Below, piece after piece: positions 33,637 to 41,572 of a stretch of DNA of 45,218 nucleotides. This stretch comes from Alphaproteobacteria bacterium (GTDB taxonomy: Bacteria > Pseudomonadota > Alphaproteobacteria > UBA9219). How positions within the stretch are numbered: position 1 is the stretch's first letter; each line of letters starts with the position of its first letter. The DNA lies in contig JAMFSS010000008.1 in assembly GCA_026225415.1 (NCBI GenBank), forward strand, positions 1-45,218, given 5' to 3'. The translations under genes and the position numbers were made by a program. Under the pieces are notes generated by a model. The model saw nothing but the letters and a program-made list of their open reading frames with translations, searched no databases and was not told the origin of the DNA.

Positions 33637-35217
33637 ATGGCGCGCAACCGAATTATGGGATATTTAATAATGGCGCTTGGCGGCATGGCCGCGGCCATGC
33701 TGTGCCTGCTCGCTTCATCCGGCATTTTGCCTATCAACACCAATGATGGCTCCAACTTTCTTTTACAGGCCCTCTATGCAGGGCAAGGGCTGGAACCTTA
33801 CAAGGATTATGGCTTTGTCTATCCGCCGGGCATCGCCCTGCTTTTCGGAAAATTCCTTGGCCTGACCCAGGGCGGCATGTTTCTCAGAACGGTCTGGCTG
33901 GCAGGCTTTTTGCTCATCGCCATCAATATGTTTCTTGTGACGACACTAAACACAAAGCCTTTCCGCTTTTTCATCAGCGGGCTTATGGGGCTGGTTTCCT
34001 CCCTTTTTGTCACAATTCTTTTTTACACCCACGGCACAGAACCCTTCACGACGCTTTTGCTCCTTACGCTGCTTTTACTTTCGGTGCAGAATCTATCATC
34101 CCCTTCAAGACAAAGGCTTGTCGCCATTTTTCTGTGCGGCTTCTGCATTACCCTCATTCGCTGGGACAGAGCCATAGCCGTTGCCGGTATAGATTTTGCC
34201 GCCACGCTTCTGCTGGGTGGCCTCGCATGGAAGAAGGCATCCCGCTCGCCCCTGCCCCGCAACATGATGAATGTTACACTTTCTCTGTGCGCTGGCATTA
34301 TCGCCGCAATGGGCTTTATGGCGCTTTATGCGTTGGGCACCAACAGTTGGGATGAAACTGTCTGGTTCCTGTTCGGCGTGCCGCAACATATCATGCCTTA
34401 TCGTGGGTTGCCGTTACCGTCTTTCAATATTTTCGATCCGTCGGCGCTCTTTTACACCAGCCTTGCGGCAACGGCCGTTTTGTCGGGTGCAGGCTTCTCT
34501 ATGTTTAAATCCGCGAAACCCGCCCGCCCGACAGCATTTGCCGAATGTCTTTTCCTTATCGCCGCCCCCATCGCCATGTTGCCCTATGCCCTTGGCCGTT
34601 CCGATTATGCCCATTTCATGCCTGTGGCGGGCATGGCAGCCGGCGCTCTGCTCATTGGCAGCGTTCTGTGGTCTGGCATTAAAATCAGAATAATCCTGTT
34701 GGCGATGTTGGTTATTTCTTTCGTGCCACTAACCGACTCTATCCGCGATCTCTCCCCGTGGCTTACTGCCAGAAACAGTAAAGGCTTTTTATGGCTGCAG
34801 GAAAGCAGCTTTAAGAAAAATATGGAAATAACAACGCAGGAGTGCACACATCTTATTCCACCCGAAGCCCGTTCCCTTTTTGTCGGGCGCTCATCCTATG
34901 CACATTTTATCGACAGCCCCATGATCCTCTATGCCGCTGTCCCCGCCCTAAGACCGGCAACCCTTTATATCGCCGAAGATCCGGGCATACAAAACGCCTG
35001 CGATTATGGCGCCCGCATAGCGCAACAACTTGACCGCGCGCCGCGCCCGATGGTCGCCTTCCTGTCCACAAGCCCCCAATGGCGCGAACCCAATGCCACC
35101 GAAACAATGACCAGCTGCAACCGGATTGAAAAATATCTGGCTGATTCTTCCCCCGCGCCGCTTGGCACCTGCCGGATCGGCCCCGACCTGATGAAAGCCG
35201 TCATTTATCGCTGGTAA
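33637..35217 (+). CDS. Multi-membrane-span protein, possible GT-C glycosyltransferase
   Basis: About 526 residues from the ATG at 33637 (upstream in-frame starts are possible). Around ten TM helices begin at about residue 6 (MGYLIMALGGMAAAMLCLLA in part). The first loop PINTNDGSNFLLQALYAG-QGLEPYKDYGFVYPP carries D/E residues and the YPP motif common to GT39/GT83-type sugar transferases using polyprenyl-phosphate donors. The last 110 residues form a soluble domain with three Cys. It is the third such protein in the block and differs in sequence from the two at 24467-27607, so three distinct transfer steps are plausible. Function inferred from topology and the loop motif only. Confidence 0.78.
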   Translation: MARNRIMGYLIMALGGMAAAMLCLLASSGILPINTNDGSNFLLQALYAGQGLEPYKDYGFVYPPGIALLFGKFLGLTQGGMFLRTVWLAGFLLIAINMFLVTTLNTKPFRFFISGLMGLVSSLFVTILFYTHGTEPFTTLLLLTLLLLSVQNLSSPSRQRLVAIFLCGFCITLIRWDRAIAVAGIDFAATLLLGGLAWKKASRSPLPRNMMNVTLSLCAGIIAAMGFMALYALGTNSWDETVWFLFGVPQHIMPYRGLPLPSFNIFDPSALFYTSLAATAVLSGAGFSMFKSAKPARPTAFAECLFLIAAPIAMLPYALGRSDYAHFMPVAGMAAGALLIGSVLWSGIKIRIILLAMLVISFVPLTDSIRDLSPWLTARNSKGFLWLQESSFKKNMEITTQECTHLIPPEARSLFVGRSSYAHFIDSPMILYAAVPALRPATLYIAEDPGIQNACDYGARIAQQLDRAPRPMVAFLSTSPQWREPNATETMTSCNRIEKYLADSSPAPLGTCRIGPDLMKAVIYRW

Positions 35218-35315
35218 ACGGCCTGTGTCGCCTGTGGCTTGGCCCGTTTTTGCCCTATCCCAAGCCGCTTTATCCCTGTTAGATTATCAAACTTTACCAA
35301 GTGCATGAGGTCGTT

Positions 35316-36041
35316 TTGCCCGCCCCCTTTTCCCTCTCCGAGCCCGTTTCTATCCTCATGCCCGTCTGCAATGAGGCCGATGTTATCGATACTGTTATTC
35401 AGGAATGGATAGATCAGGTCATCCGTTTTCTGCCGGAGGGCAGCGAATTGATATTGGATGATTGCTCCAATGACGGCACCGAAAAAAAACTGGCCGCGCT
35501 CGCGCAAAAACATCCCTTCATCCGTGTTAATTTCGCCAAGCGTGACGGTTTTTATAACAGCGCGATGCGGCTTTACCGCCTGTCCCGATGCCCGTTGGTT
35601 TTCTTCACCGATTCAGACGGGCAATATGTGCCGGATGAATTCTGGAAAATCGCAGCCTGTATCGCGGATCACGATATGGTGCATGGCGCCAAGCGAAACC
35701 GTCAGGATCCTTTTTACCGGATCAAGGCATCCTCGCTTTTCAACATTTTGTTGCGCCGCTGGTTTGGCTCGCGATGCGTGGATTGCAATTCCGCCTTTCG
35801 CCTTATCCGCCGCTCTGTGCTTGATTCCGTTCTGAACGAAATCAAGCTTTTTCACATGCTGCCCAATGCCGAACTTTATCTGCGCGCCGAAGCCAAAGGT
35901 TTCCGCATTAAAAACATCCCTGTCATGCACCGGCCGCGCCAATTCGCCGCAAGCCGCAGCCTGCCACTGCGCCGCTTTGGCTTTGAATGTTATCGCGCCT
36001 TTATCAGCGCAAGAAAATTAAAGAAAGAAATAAAGCCGTGA
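35316..36041 (+). CDS. Family 2 glycosyltransferase (GT2)
   Basis: Roughly 241 residues if started at a TTG at 35316, which has GAGG eight bases upstream; a GTG at 35301 without a binding site is the alternative. The GT-A fold motifs are VSILMPVCNEADVI, ILDDCSNDGT (first Asp pair) and FFTDSDGQY (DxD-type metal site), followed by the acceptor region DCNSAFRLIRRS. The C-terminal tail is rich in Arg and Lys. It has no C-terminal membrane pair, so it resembles polyprenyl-phosphate sugar synthases or soluble chain-adding enzymes. The next gene starts at a GTG overlapping its stop codon (GTGA). Confidence 0.85.
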   Translation: MPAPFSLSEPVSILMPVCNEADVIDTVIQEWIDQVIRFLPEGSELILDDCSNDGTEKKLAALAQKHPFIRVNFAKRDGFYNSAMRLYRLSRCPLVFFTDSDGQYVPDEFWKIAACIADHDMVHGAKRNRQDPFYRIKASSLFNILLRRWFGSRCVDCNSAFRLIRRSVLDSVLNEIKLFHMLPNAELYLRAEAKGFRIKNIPVMHRPRQFAASRSLPLRRFGFECYRAFISARKLKKEIKP

Positions 36042-37057
36042 GTAGCGCCAGCCTTTTACCCACCTTGCGCACGCGCGGCATGTCTTTCAGGATTGCGCTT
36101 TGGATCGCCAAACTTGGCATTCTTTCTTTCATTTCATACAAAATATTTTCAAAAATTCCTTTTGGCGAAACGCTTGCCCACATACAGGCGATTGCGCCCG
36201 CGACTGTCTTCTTTGTCCTCCTGCTCCTTATGGCTCATGCTGTGGTGTCGGCAGAGCGCTGGCATATTGTCATCAAAAATCTTGAAGGCAGCGCGGGCTG
36301 GAGGCCCATCCTTAAAGCGGTATTTGCCGAACGGCTGATTAACCAGGCCGTTCCCTCCACAATCGGCGGCGATGCCGCGCGCGTTATGATGATCGCGCAC
36401 GCTAATCTCCCATTGCCCAAAGCCTTTCTCAGCGTCCTGTTCGACAGGGTTCTGGCCATAGGCGGCATTATCCTTATGGTGGCGATATTCTATCCCTTGG
36501 CATGCCGGTTTTTCACCAACCGGTTTCTTCTTGATCTATTGGGTGCGCTTATCGGCATCTCTTGTGCGGGCATCCTCACTTTGTTCTTGTTCCCCCTCGC
36601 CCTTCTCAACCGGATGGCAACAAAAAAATGGCTTGCGCCCGCTGCGAAAACAATCAAAGCGGCACGCATCTTTTTTGCCAACCCTTCCGTCAGCCTCGCC
36701 GGACTTGGCCTCAGCGCGCTTACGCAACTTTTCCTGATTGTATCGTTTCAACTTATCGTGACGGGTCTTGGGGCAAAGTTTTCTTTCATCGACGCCCTTA
36801 TCACCGTCCCTGCCATCAGCCTTTCCGGACTTATTCCCCTTACCTTGGCGGGATGGGGCGTGCGGGAAGGTGCCGCGCTTATATTTCTTGCCCAAATCGG
36901 CATTCCGCCCGAAATCGCCCTCGCAGCCTCTATCCTCTATGGCATCCTGACTTTGCTGGCCGCAGCTATTGGTGGCATTTTCTGGCTGATGATAGCCGCG
37001 CTCCATCCCGCCCACCTCAATCAACCCATAATCCCGTCGGCCATCCATGATAGATAA
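36038..37057 (+). CDS. AglD/UPF0104-like integral membrane protein (LPG synthase TM domain)
   Basis: The 339-residue protein starts at a GTG overlapping the stop of the preceding GT2 gene; an ATG at 36080 is the alternative. It has seven to eight TM helices and the family marks AVVSAERWHIVIKNL, FAERLINQAVPSTIGGDAARV and LIPLTLAGWGVREGAALIF, known from lysylphosphatidylglycerol-synthase TM domains (UPF0104) and archaeal AglD. Members are linked to glycolipid or glycan assembly and may act as flippases or scaffolds. The flanking GT2 genes on both sides (overlapping each) support a role in a lipid-linked sugar step. Exact activity unknown. Confidence 0.82.
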   Translation: MSSASLLPTLRTRGMSFRIALWIAKLGILSFISYKIFSKIPFGETLAHIQAIAPATVFFVLLLLMAHAVVSAERWHIVIKNLEGSAGWRPILKAVFAERLINQAVPSTIGGDAARVMMIAHANLPLPKAFLSVLFDRVLAIGGIILMVAIFYPLACRFFTNRFLLDLLGALIGISCAGILTLFLFPLALLNRMATKKWLAPAAKTIKAARIFFANPSVSLAGLGLSALTQLFLIVSFQLIVTGLGAKFSFIDALITVPAISLSGLIPLTLAGWGVREGAALIFLAQIGIPPEIALAASILYGILTLLAAAIGGIFWLMIAALHPAHLNQPIIPSAIHDR

Positions 37058-37802
37058 TAAAAAAATTACCATTGTCATGCCCGCCTATAACGCGGAAAAA
37101 ACATTGCGCACCACTGTGACCGCCATACCGGAAAACTGCATCGACGATATTATTCTGGTCGATGATTGCAGCACCGACCGCACCGTGGAAATTGCCCGGG
37201 AACTCGGGCTGTTTTGCGTGTCCCACGACCGTAACAAGGGCTATGGCGGCAACCAGAAAACCTGTTACCGGTTGGCGCTGGAACGCGGCGCCGATATCAT
37301 CATCATGCTGCACCCCGATTATCAATATGATCCTCGCCTGCTACCCGCAATGGCATGGATGCTGGTGGCGGGGCCTTATGATGTGGTGCTGGCCTCGCGC
37401 CTTCTCGTGGGCAGCGCGCGTCTGGGCAAAATGCCGCTTTATAAATATATCGCCAATATCGCTTTGACAAAATTTCAGAATTTGCTTCTGGGTCAGAGTT
37501 TGTCAGAATATCACACTGGCTTCCGTGGCTATCGCCGCGCGGTTCTGGAAAAATTTGATTACAGTCACAATTCCGACGATTTTATTTTCGACAACCAGTT
37601 CCTGTCGCAAATCATCTATCACGGTTTCCGTATTGGCGAAATTTCCTGCCCCACCAAATATTTCGAAGAGGCATCATCAATCAACTTCCAACGAAGCGTC
37701 ACCTATGGCCTGGGCGTGCTAAAAACCAGCCTGCAGTTCCGCTTGGCGAAAATGTTTTCGGCAAACAACACAATATTTAGGAATGGGAAAACAAAGAACT
37801 AG
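37047..37802 (+). CDS. Family 2 glycosyltransferase, polyprenyl-phosphate-sugar synthase-like
   Basis: A 251-residue GT2 with KITIVMPAYNAEKTL, ILVDDCSTDRT, HDRNKGYGGNQKTCY and the DxD-like MLHPDYQYDP. EYHTGFRGYRRAVLE followed by FDNQFLSQIIYHGFRIGE is the pattern of DPM1/dolichol-phosphate-mannose synthase-like enzymes, which charge a polyprenyl phosphate with a sugar. Such an enzyme would supply donor to the GT-C-like membrane proteins of this block. It overlaps the AglD-like gene by eleven bases and is the last gene of the run; tRNA-Val DNA follows within 57 bases. Confidence 0.87.
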   Translation: MIDNKKITIVMPAYNAEKTLRTTVTAIPENCIDDIILVDDCSTDRTVEIARELGLFCVSHDRNKGYGGNQKTCYRLALERGADIIIMLHPDYQYDPRLLPAMAWMLVAGPYDVVLASRLLVGSARLGKMPLYKYIANIALTKFQNLLLGQSLSEYHTGFRGYRRAVLEKFDYSHNSDDFIFDNQFLSQIIYHGFRIGEISCPTKYFEEASSINFQRSVTYGLGVLKTSLQFRLAKMFSANNTIFRNGKTKN

Positions 37803-37829
37803 CCCGCCTTCGCAAGAGCTACGGCGTGG

Positions 37830-37860
37830 CATTTTTTGAACGCTTCGCGTCCAAAAAATG
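37830..37860. repeat. Palindrome abutting the tRNA-Val 3' end
   Basis: CATTTTTTGAACGC (37830-37843) and GCGTCCAAAAAATG (37847-37860) form a 14-bp inverted repeat with one mismatch around a three-base loop. On the minus strand it begins inside the encoded CCA of tRNA-Val, as the palindrome at tRNA-Pro does. It could serve as a terminator or 3'-processing signal. The adjacent CGCCTTCGC core is shared with the tRNA-Pro flank. Confidence 0.7.
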
Positions 37861-37933
37861 GTAGACGGTGAGGGGATCGAACCCCCGGCCATCTCGGTGT
37901 AAACGAGACGCTCTACCGCTGAGCTAACCGTCT
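37859..37933 (-). tRNA. tRNA-Val (anticodon TAC)
   Basis: On the minus strand the acceptor AGACGGT (37933-37927) pairs with ACCGTCT (37869-37863), followed by A and an encoded CCA. The anticodon stem TCTCG/CGAGA holds a TTTACAC loop with anticodon TAC, reading valine codons. The T arm GGGGGTTCGATCCCC is perfect. It lies 60 bases downstream of the HU gene on the same strand, a neighbourhood common in alphaproteobacteria, and may share its transcript. Confidence 0.95.
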
Positions 37934-37993
37934 ATATCTTCATCAAGAGGCCGTTTACATACGCAATTCGCGCCCATAAAGCAACCCCAAGCG

Positions 37994-38299
37994 TTATTTC
38001 TTGGCGGGTGCGCCGTTAACCACATCTTTCAGCAATTTTCCGGCCCGGAATTTGGGGTTTTTGGAGGCCTTGATCTGAATATCCTCGCCCGTACGCGGGT
38101 TGCGTCCTTTGGCCGCCGCGCGTTTGGCGACATAGAAATTGCCAAACCCCACCAACCGCACCTCGTCGCCCTTTTGTAGGGCGCGCGACACGGCATCCAA
38201 TGCGGCGTCAATCACTTCGGCCACGGTGCCTTTCGGCAAATCAAACTTTTCCAGATTTTTGCTTTCGCAAACGGCGGCGATAAATTCGTTCTTGTTCAT
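37994..38299 (-). CDS. hup: HU-family DNA-binding protein
   Basis: HU is a nucleoid protein that bends DNA as a dimer. The 101 residues start MNKNEFIAAVCESKNL and show the family core VRLVGFGNFYVAKRAAAKGR and NPRTGEDIQI (DNA-inserting Pro in the RNPRTG arm), then KASKNPKFRAGKLLKD. It is slightly longer than E. coli HU because of a short Ala/Pro/Lys tail and a five-residue longer loop near the start. No heterodimer partner or lon gene is in the window. Followed by tRNA-Val. Confidence 0.96.
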   Translation of the reverse strand: MNKNEFIAAVCESKNLEKFDLPKGTVAEVIDAALDAVSRALQKGDEVRLVGFGNFYVAKRAAAKGRNPRTGEDIQIKASKNPKFRAGKLLKDVVNGAPAKK

Positions 38300-38316
38300 T
38301 ATATTTTCCCTAAAAA

Positions 38317-39069
38317 TCAGTTACGCGCATGCGCAATAAAGAAATCCTGCACGCCATGCGCCTCGCGCAAACTGTCGCTCAGCTTGGTCAAAGTGCCACC
38401 CTTTTTCTTGCCCAACGACACAGCAACAAAACGCCATTCCATCCGGCCTTCCTTCTGATTAATGGAGAACGACCCCTTGGCAACTTCATAACCCTGCGAA
38501 TGAACCAAACGCGACAAATCCTTCTCTGATAAATCCGCATCTTTCTTGAAATGCAAAGTCACCGAAATCGCATGCCGCGCGGGCAACAGGTTTTCCAGTT
38601 TCGATCCCCACATCATAAACACCGCCGAAACCACAGACATCATGATCGCCGCGCTGTAAAAACCCACGCCGACCAAAATGCCAATCGCCGCAACCGCCCA
38701 GATGGAAGCCGCCGTGGTCAAACCGCTGATATTCATGCCGTCACGCATAATCACGCCCGCGCCAAGGAAACCGATGCCGGTGGTAATGCCCTGCATAATA
38801 CGGCCCGGGTCAACCGCGCTGACCGCCGCCGGCACATGCCCGCCATACCAATGCGCCGTATCGCCGGTGATAACGGTCAGGGCGCAAGACGCCATACACA
38901 CAAGCCCATAGGTACGCATACCGGCAGCGCGCCCGCGGAAAGAACGTTCATAACCGACCAGAAGCCCCAGAGCCAAAGCCCCGAAAAGATTCAAAAATAC
39001 ATTGAGATTGGTCGCCCATTCTTCCTCCGTCCAATAACCGAGAAAGGCATCCAGAATAGTGTGATCCAT
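38317..39069 (-). CDS. MgtC/SapB-family membrane protein
   Basis: The 250-residue protein begins at the ATG at 39067-39069; the open frame extends further but MDHTILDAFLGYW gives the family-like N-terminus. Motifs are NLFGALALGLLVGYERSFRG and AAGMRTYGLVCMASCAL. The strong GRIMQGITTGIGFLGAGVIM and GLTTAASIWAVAAIGILVGVG follow. Four to five TM helices are followed by a cytoplasmic ACT-like C-terminal domain of about 85 residues, which marks the SapB/MgtC long form. Members modulate membrane potential, ATP synthase or Mg2+ stress; exact role here unknown. It is 18 bases upstream of HU on the same strand. Confidence 0.9.
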   Translation of the reverse strand: MDHTILDAFLGYWTEEEWATNLNVFLNLFGALALGLLVGYERSFRGRAAGMRTYGLVCMASCALTVITGDTAHWYGGHVPAAVSAVDPGRIMQGITTGIGFLGAGVIMRDGMNISGLTTAASIWAVAAIGILVGVGFYSAAIMMSVVSAVFMMWGSKLENLLPARHAISVTLHFKKDADLSEKDLSRLVHSQGYEVAKGSFSINQKEGRMEWRFVAVSLGKKKGGTLTKLSDSLREAHGVQDFFIAHARN

Positions 39070-39190
39070 GTTTTTCTTTCGAATCGTTGAAGCCCCAAGA
39101 ATCCGCGAAACAAGCCCGTAACGCAAGATTTTATTGTGCCTGCTTCACACCCATGTCATAAAAACTGGTGATGAAATTGATAATTTCTGC

Positions 39191-39340
39191 CTTTAGTCCC
39201 TCCCCCTCTCTCAATGAGAGAGGGAACGCGTCCTTTATTCATCTTTCTTTTAAAACACCGTTTGACGCAACAAACGGCAAACGATGCAAGGACAAGTCCC
39301 CTCTCCCTCTGGGAGAGGGTTAGGGTGAGGGTCTAAAGCC
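39191..39340. repeat. Inverted-repeat intergenic element with GGGAGAGGG-type ends
   Basis: This gene-free 325-base gap (39070-39394) contains an element whose ends pair: CTTTAGTCCCTC at the left, GAGGGTCTAAAG at the right. Each side holds its own small hairpin (CCCTCTCTC/GAGAGAGGG and CCCTCTCCC/GGGAGAGGG). Inner marks GCGTCCTT and AAGGAC also pair. The motif GGGAGAGGGTTAGGGTGAGGG is a widespread bacterial intergenic repeat motif. It relates loosely to the elements at 5918 and 41089. Nothing coding was seen in the remainder of the gap. Confidence 0.65.
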
Positions 39341-39394
39341 AAAAGTTATAAACCCACTCATCACATTCCTATAATCTGGTAAGCTTTCTAAATC

Positions 39395-41062
39395 ATGTCC
39401 ATCTGCATCCAATATAGCCGCCCCGCATCGGGTGCGAGCGACAGCGAAATCTTCGGCTTCGATGTCGCCGTCACCAATTTCATGCGTGGCTATTTCCGCC
39501 ACAGCAACGCCTCGCAATTCATATGCCGCCCCACAGACCTGCCCAGCTTTGACCATTTCAAAGCTTTGGCAACGGCGGAAGGCATCGACGCCGACAAACG
39601 CGTTTTCGGGCTCGACCCGCGCCACCCCGAAAAAAACCTGCAAAGCATTTCCTGCATCTTCCGCCCCGACCCGCTGATCACAGACCTTATCTGGCGCCGC
39701 CCGCAAATGCGCGGCGCGGGCTATGCCACCTGCGGCCTGGTACATACCATGAGCGGCGAACGCATCGCCCGCGCCGTGGGCGATCTATGCTTTGCCCCCA
39801 GCGACGCCACCGACGCGCTTATCTGTCCCTCCCACGCCATCCGCGATGCGGTGCAAAGCCTGTGGGATATTCAGGCCGACTATATCAACCACCGTTTCGG
39901 CGGCAATTTCCAATGCCCTGTCCAAACGCCCGTCATTCCGCTCGGCATCGACACTGAAAAATTCGCGGCGCGAACGACGCCCGACAAACGCGCCGCGCAA
40001 CGCGCCGCATTAAACGTCACCGAAGACGAAATAATCATCCTGTTTGTGGGCCGCCTCAGCTTCGCCACCAAAGCCCACCCGCTGCCCATGTTTATGGCCG
40101 CCGAACGCGCCGCACAAAGTACCGGCAAAAAAGTGCGCTTGGTTCTGTTCGGCTATTTCAAACCGCTGGATATGGAAAAACCCTTCCGCGATCTGGCCGC
40201 GCAACAATGCAAAAATGCCCGCGTCGATTTCGTGATGAATGACGACCCGCGTTTTCCTGATGGGTTGTGGGCGGCGGGCGACATCTTCACCTCGCTGTCC
40301 GACAATGTGCAGGAAAGCTTCGGCCTCACCCCCATCGAAGCGATGGCGGCGGGACTACCGGCAGTCATAAGCGATTGGGACGGCTACCGCGAAGGCGTGC
40401 GCGATGGTTCCGAAGGTTTTCTGGTGCCAACCGTAACGCCGCCACCCGCCGCAGGCATGGCGATAGCCCAGCATTATTTCAATGTCGAAAATTACGGCGT
40501 CGCGTTGGCGGCATCGGTGCAAAGCACCGCCGTCGATATCGAACATTGCACACAATCATATATCGCGCTTATCGAAGACCCCGAAAAACGCCGCCAGTTC
40601 GGCGAAAATGGCCGCCGCCGCGCGCGTGAAGTATTCGACTGGAAACATATCATCCGCGCCTATGACGCGCTGTGGGAAAATTTATCGGAACAACGCCGCG
40701 CCACACCGCCTGCGCCAGCCTTGCCACAAAACTGGCAAGCCCTGCATCCGGGCTACCCCAACCCATGGGAAATGTTCAAATCCTTCCCCACCACACATCT
40801 GCAACCAACCGATATTTTGCAAATTGCGATGGATGAACCCGCCACAAGAAATATTCTGTCGAACAGCATGAATTATTTTGTGCCCGATTTGCTTCTGAGC
40901 GAAACACAACTGCTTGAACTAGCCAGCGTCATCCGCCGCGCCCAATCCGTCCGTATCCACGACCTCCTTGCCGCCTTCCCGTTCGACAGCCACCCGCTTA
41001 TCTGGCGCTGCATCGGCTGGATGCTGAAACATGGCGTCTGCACTTACCAACGCCTCACATGA
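39395..41062 (+). CDS. GT4-type glycosyltransferase with extra C-terminal region
   Basis: The 555-residue protein starts MSICIQYSRPASGASDSEIFG. A GT-B fold follows: an N-terminal Rossmann half, then IILFVGRLSFATKAHPLP (nucleotide-binding strand) and the E-x7-E motif ESFGLTPIEAMAAGLP (E307, E315). RREVFDWKHIIRAYDALW-like REVFDWKHIIRAY closes the GT4 domain near residue 430. About 125 further residues (from PPAPALPQNW) form a helical domain that ordinary GT4 enzymes lack. It is physically separated from the main glycan block by tRNA-Val, HU and MgtC genes, yet is likely part of the same glycan programme or of a separate glycolipid route. Sugar unknown. Confidence 0.85.
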   Translation: MSICIQYSRPASGASDSEIFGFDVAVTNFMRGYFRHSNASQFICRPTDLPSFDHFKALATAEGIDADKRVFGLDPRHPEKNLQSISCIFRPDPLITDLIWRRPQMRGAGYATCGLVHTMSGERIARAVGDLCFAPSDATDALICPSHAIRDAVQSLWDIQADYINHRFGGNFQCPVQTPVIPLGIDTEKFAARTTPDKRAAQRAALNVTEDEIIILFVGRLSFATKAHPLPMFMAAERAAQSTGKKVRLVLFGYFKPLDMEKPFRDLAAQQCKNARVDFVMNDDPRFPDGLWAAGDIFTSLSDNVQESFGLTPIEAMAAGLPAVISDWDGYREGVRDGSEGFLVPTVTPPPAAGMAIAQHYFNVENYGVALAASVQSTAVDIEHCTQSYIALIEDPEKRRQFGENGRRRAREVFDWKHIIRAYDALWENLSEQRRATPPAPALPQNWQALHPGYPNPWEMFKSFPTTHLQPTDILQIAMDEPATRNILSNSMNYFVPDLLLSETQLLELASVIRRAQSVRIHDLLAAFPFDSHPLIWRCIGWMLKHGVCTYQRLT

Positions 41063-41088
41063 CAATGATAAAACACAATAACCATAAG

Positions 41089-41182
41089 AAAGAAATCCCT
41101 CTCCCCTTGTGGGAGAGGAAGCAAAAACTTGGGTTTGCTCTTCTTGGCAAACCCTTAGTTTTTGCAGGTGAGGGGATTTCTT
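41089..41182. repeat. Palindromic intergenic repeat, copy 2
   Basis: The element is bounded by inverted ends AAGAAATCCCT and AGGGGATTTCTT. Inside are CTCCCC/GGGAGAGG and a long hairpin of about 20 bp with few mismatches (GCAAAAACTT...AGTTTTTGC) around a TCTTCTT loop, ending AGGTGAGGGG. Order, loop (TCTT) and spacing match the copy at 5918-6000, with compensating changes in the arms (for example GTGAAAAC/GTTTTCAC there and GCAAAAAC/GTTTTTGC here). This implies the fold, not the sequence, is kept. Confidence 0.75.
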
Positions 41183-41212
41183 CCTATCCATTCCTAATTA
41201 AAAAACTAACCC

Positions 41213-41533
41213 ATGCTTGACCTCCCCCCACCCTTCGACTCCATCATCTTTCGCGCCATCATCGGCGCCATTATCGGCGCATCGCTGGGCAGCTTCGGCA
41301 CCATGCTGGCCTATCGTGTGCCGCGCCGTCTGTCCATCGTCACGCCACGCTCGCATTGCCCGTCTTGCAACATAACGCTCACCACACGCGACCTCTTCCC
41401 CCTGCTCTCGTGGCTTTTCCTGCGCGGTGAATGCCGCCATTGCCATGCCAAAATCGGCAACCAATATCTGTGGATCGAAGTCGCATGCACCTTGATATGC
41501 GCCTTTATTGCCGTCGCCATTGGCCTGCAATAA
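41213..41533 (+). CDS. Stand-alone prepilin-peptidase N-terminal (A24_N/DiS_P_DiS) domain protein
   Basis: The 106 residues match only the N-terminal domain of type IV prepilin peptidases. A TM helix with GASLGSFGTMLAYRVPRR is followed by the cysteine motif HCPSC...ECRHC (Cys4, zinc or disulfide), with PLLSWLFLRGEC between, and a second hydrophobic helix (VACTLICAFIAVAIGL). In PilD this domain precedes the aspartic peptidase domain and, in some members, N-methylates the prepilin. The peptidase domain (two Asp) is absent: the frame stops after the second helix and no continuation is seen in other frames. It may be a remnant or a genuinely separate methyltransferase/regulatory module. The start ATG has no strong binding site. 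Confidence 0.75.
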   Translation: MLDLPPPFDSIIFRAIIGAIIGASLGSFGTMLAYRVPRRLSIVTPRSHCPSCNITLTTRDLFPLLSWLFLRGECRHCHAKIGNQYLWIEVACTLICAFIAVAIGLQ

Positions 41534-41572
41534 TTCTTGCACTCCCTCCTAAATATCCATACAATCATCCTC

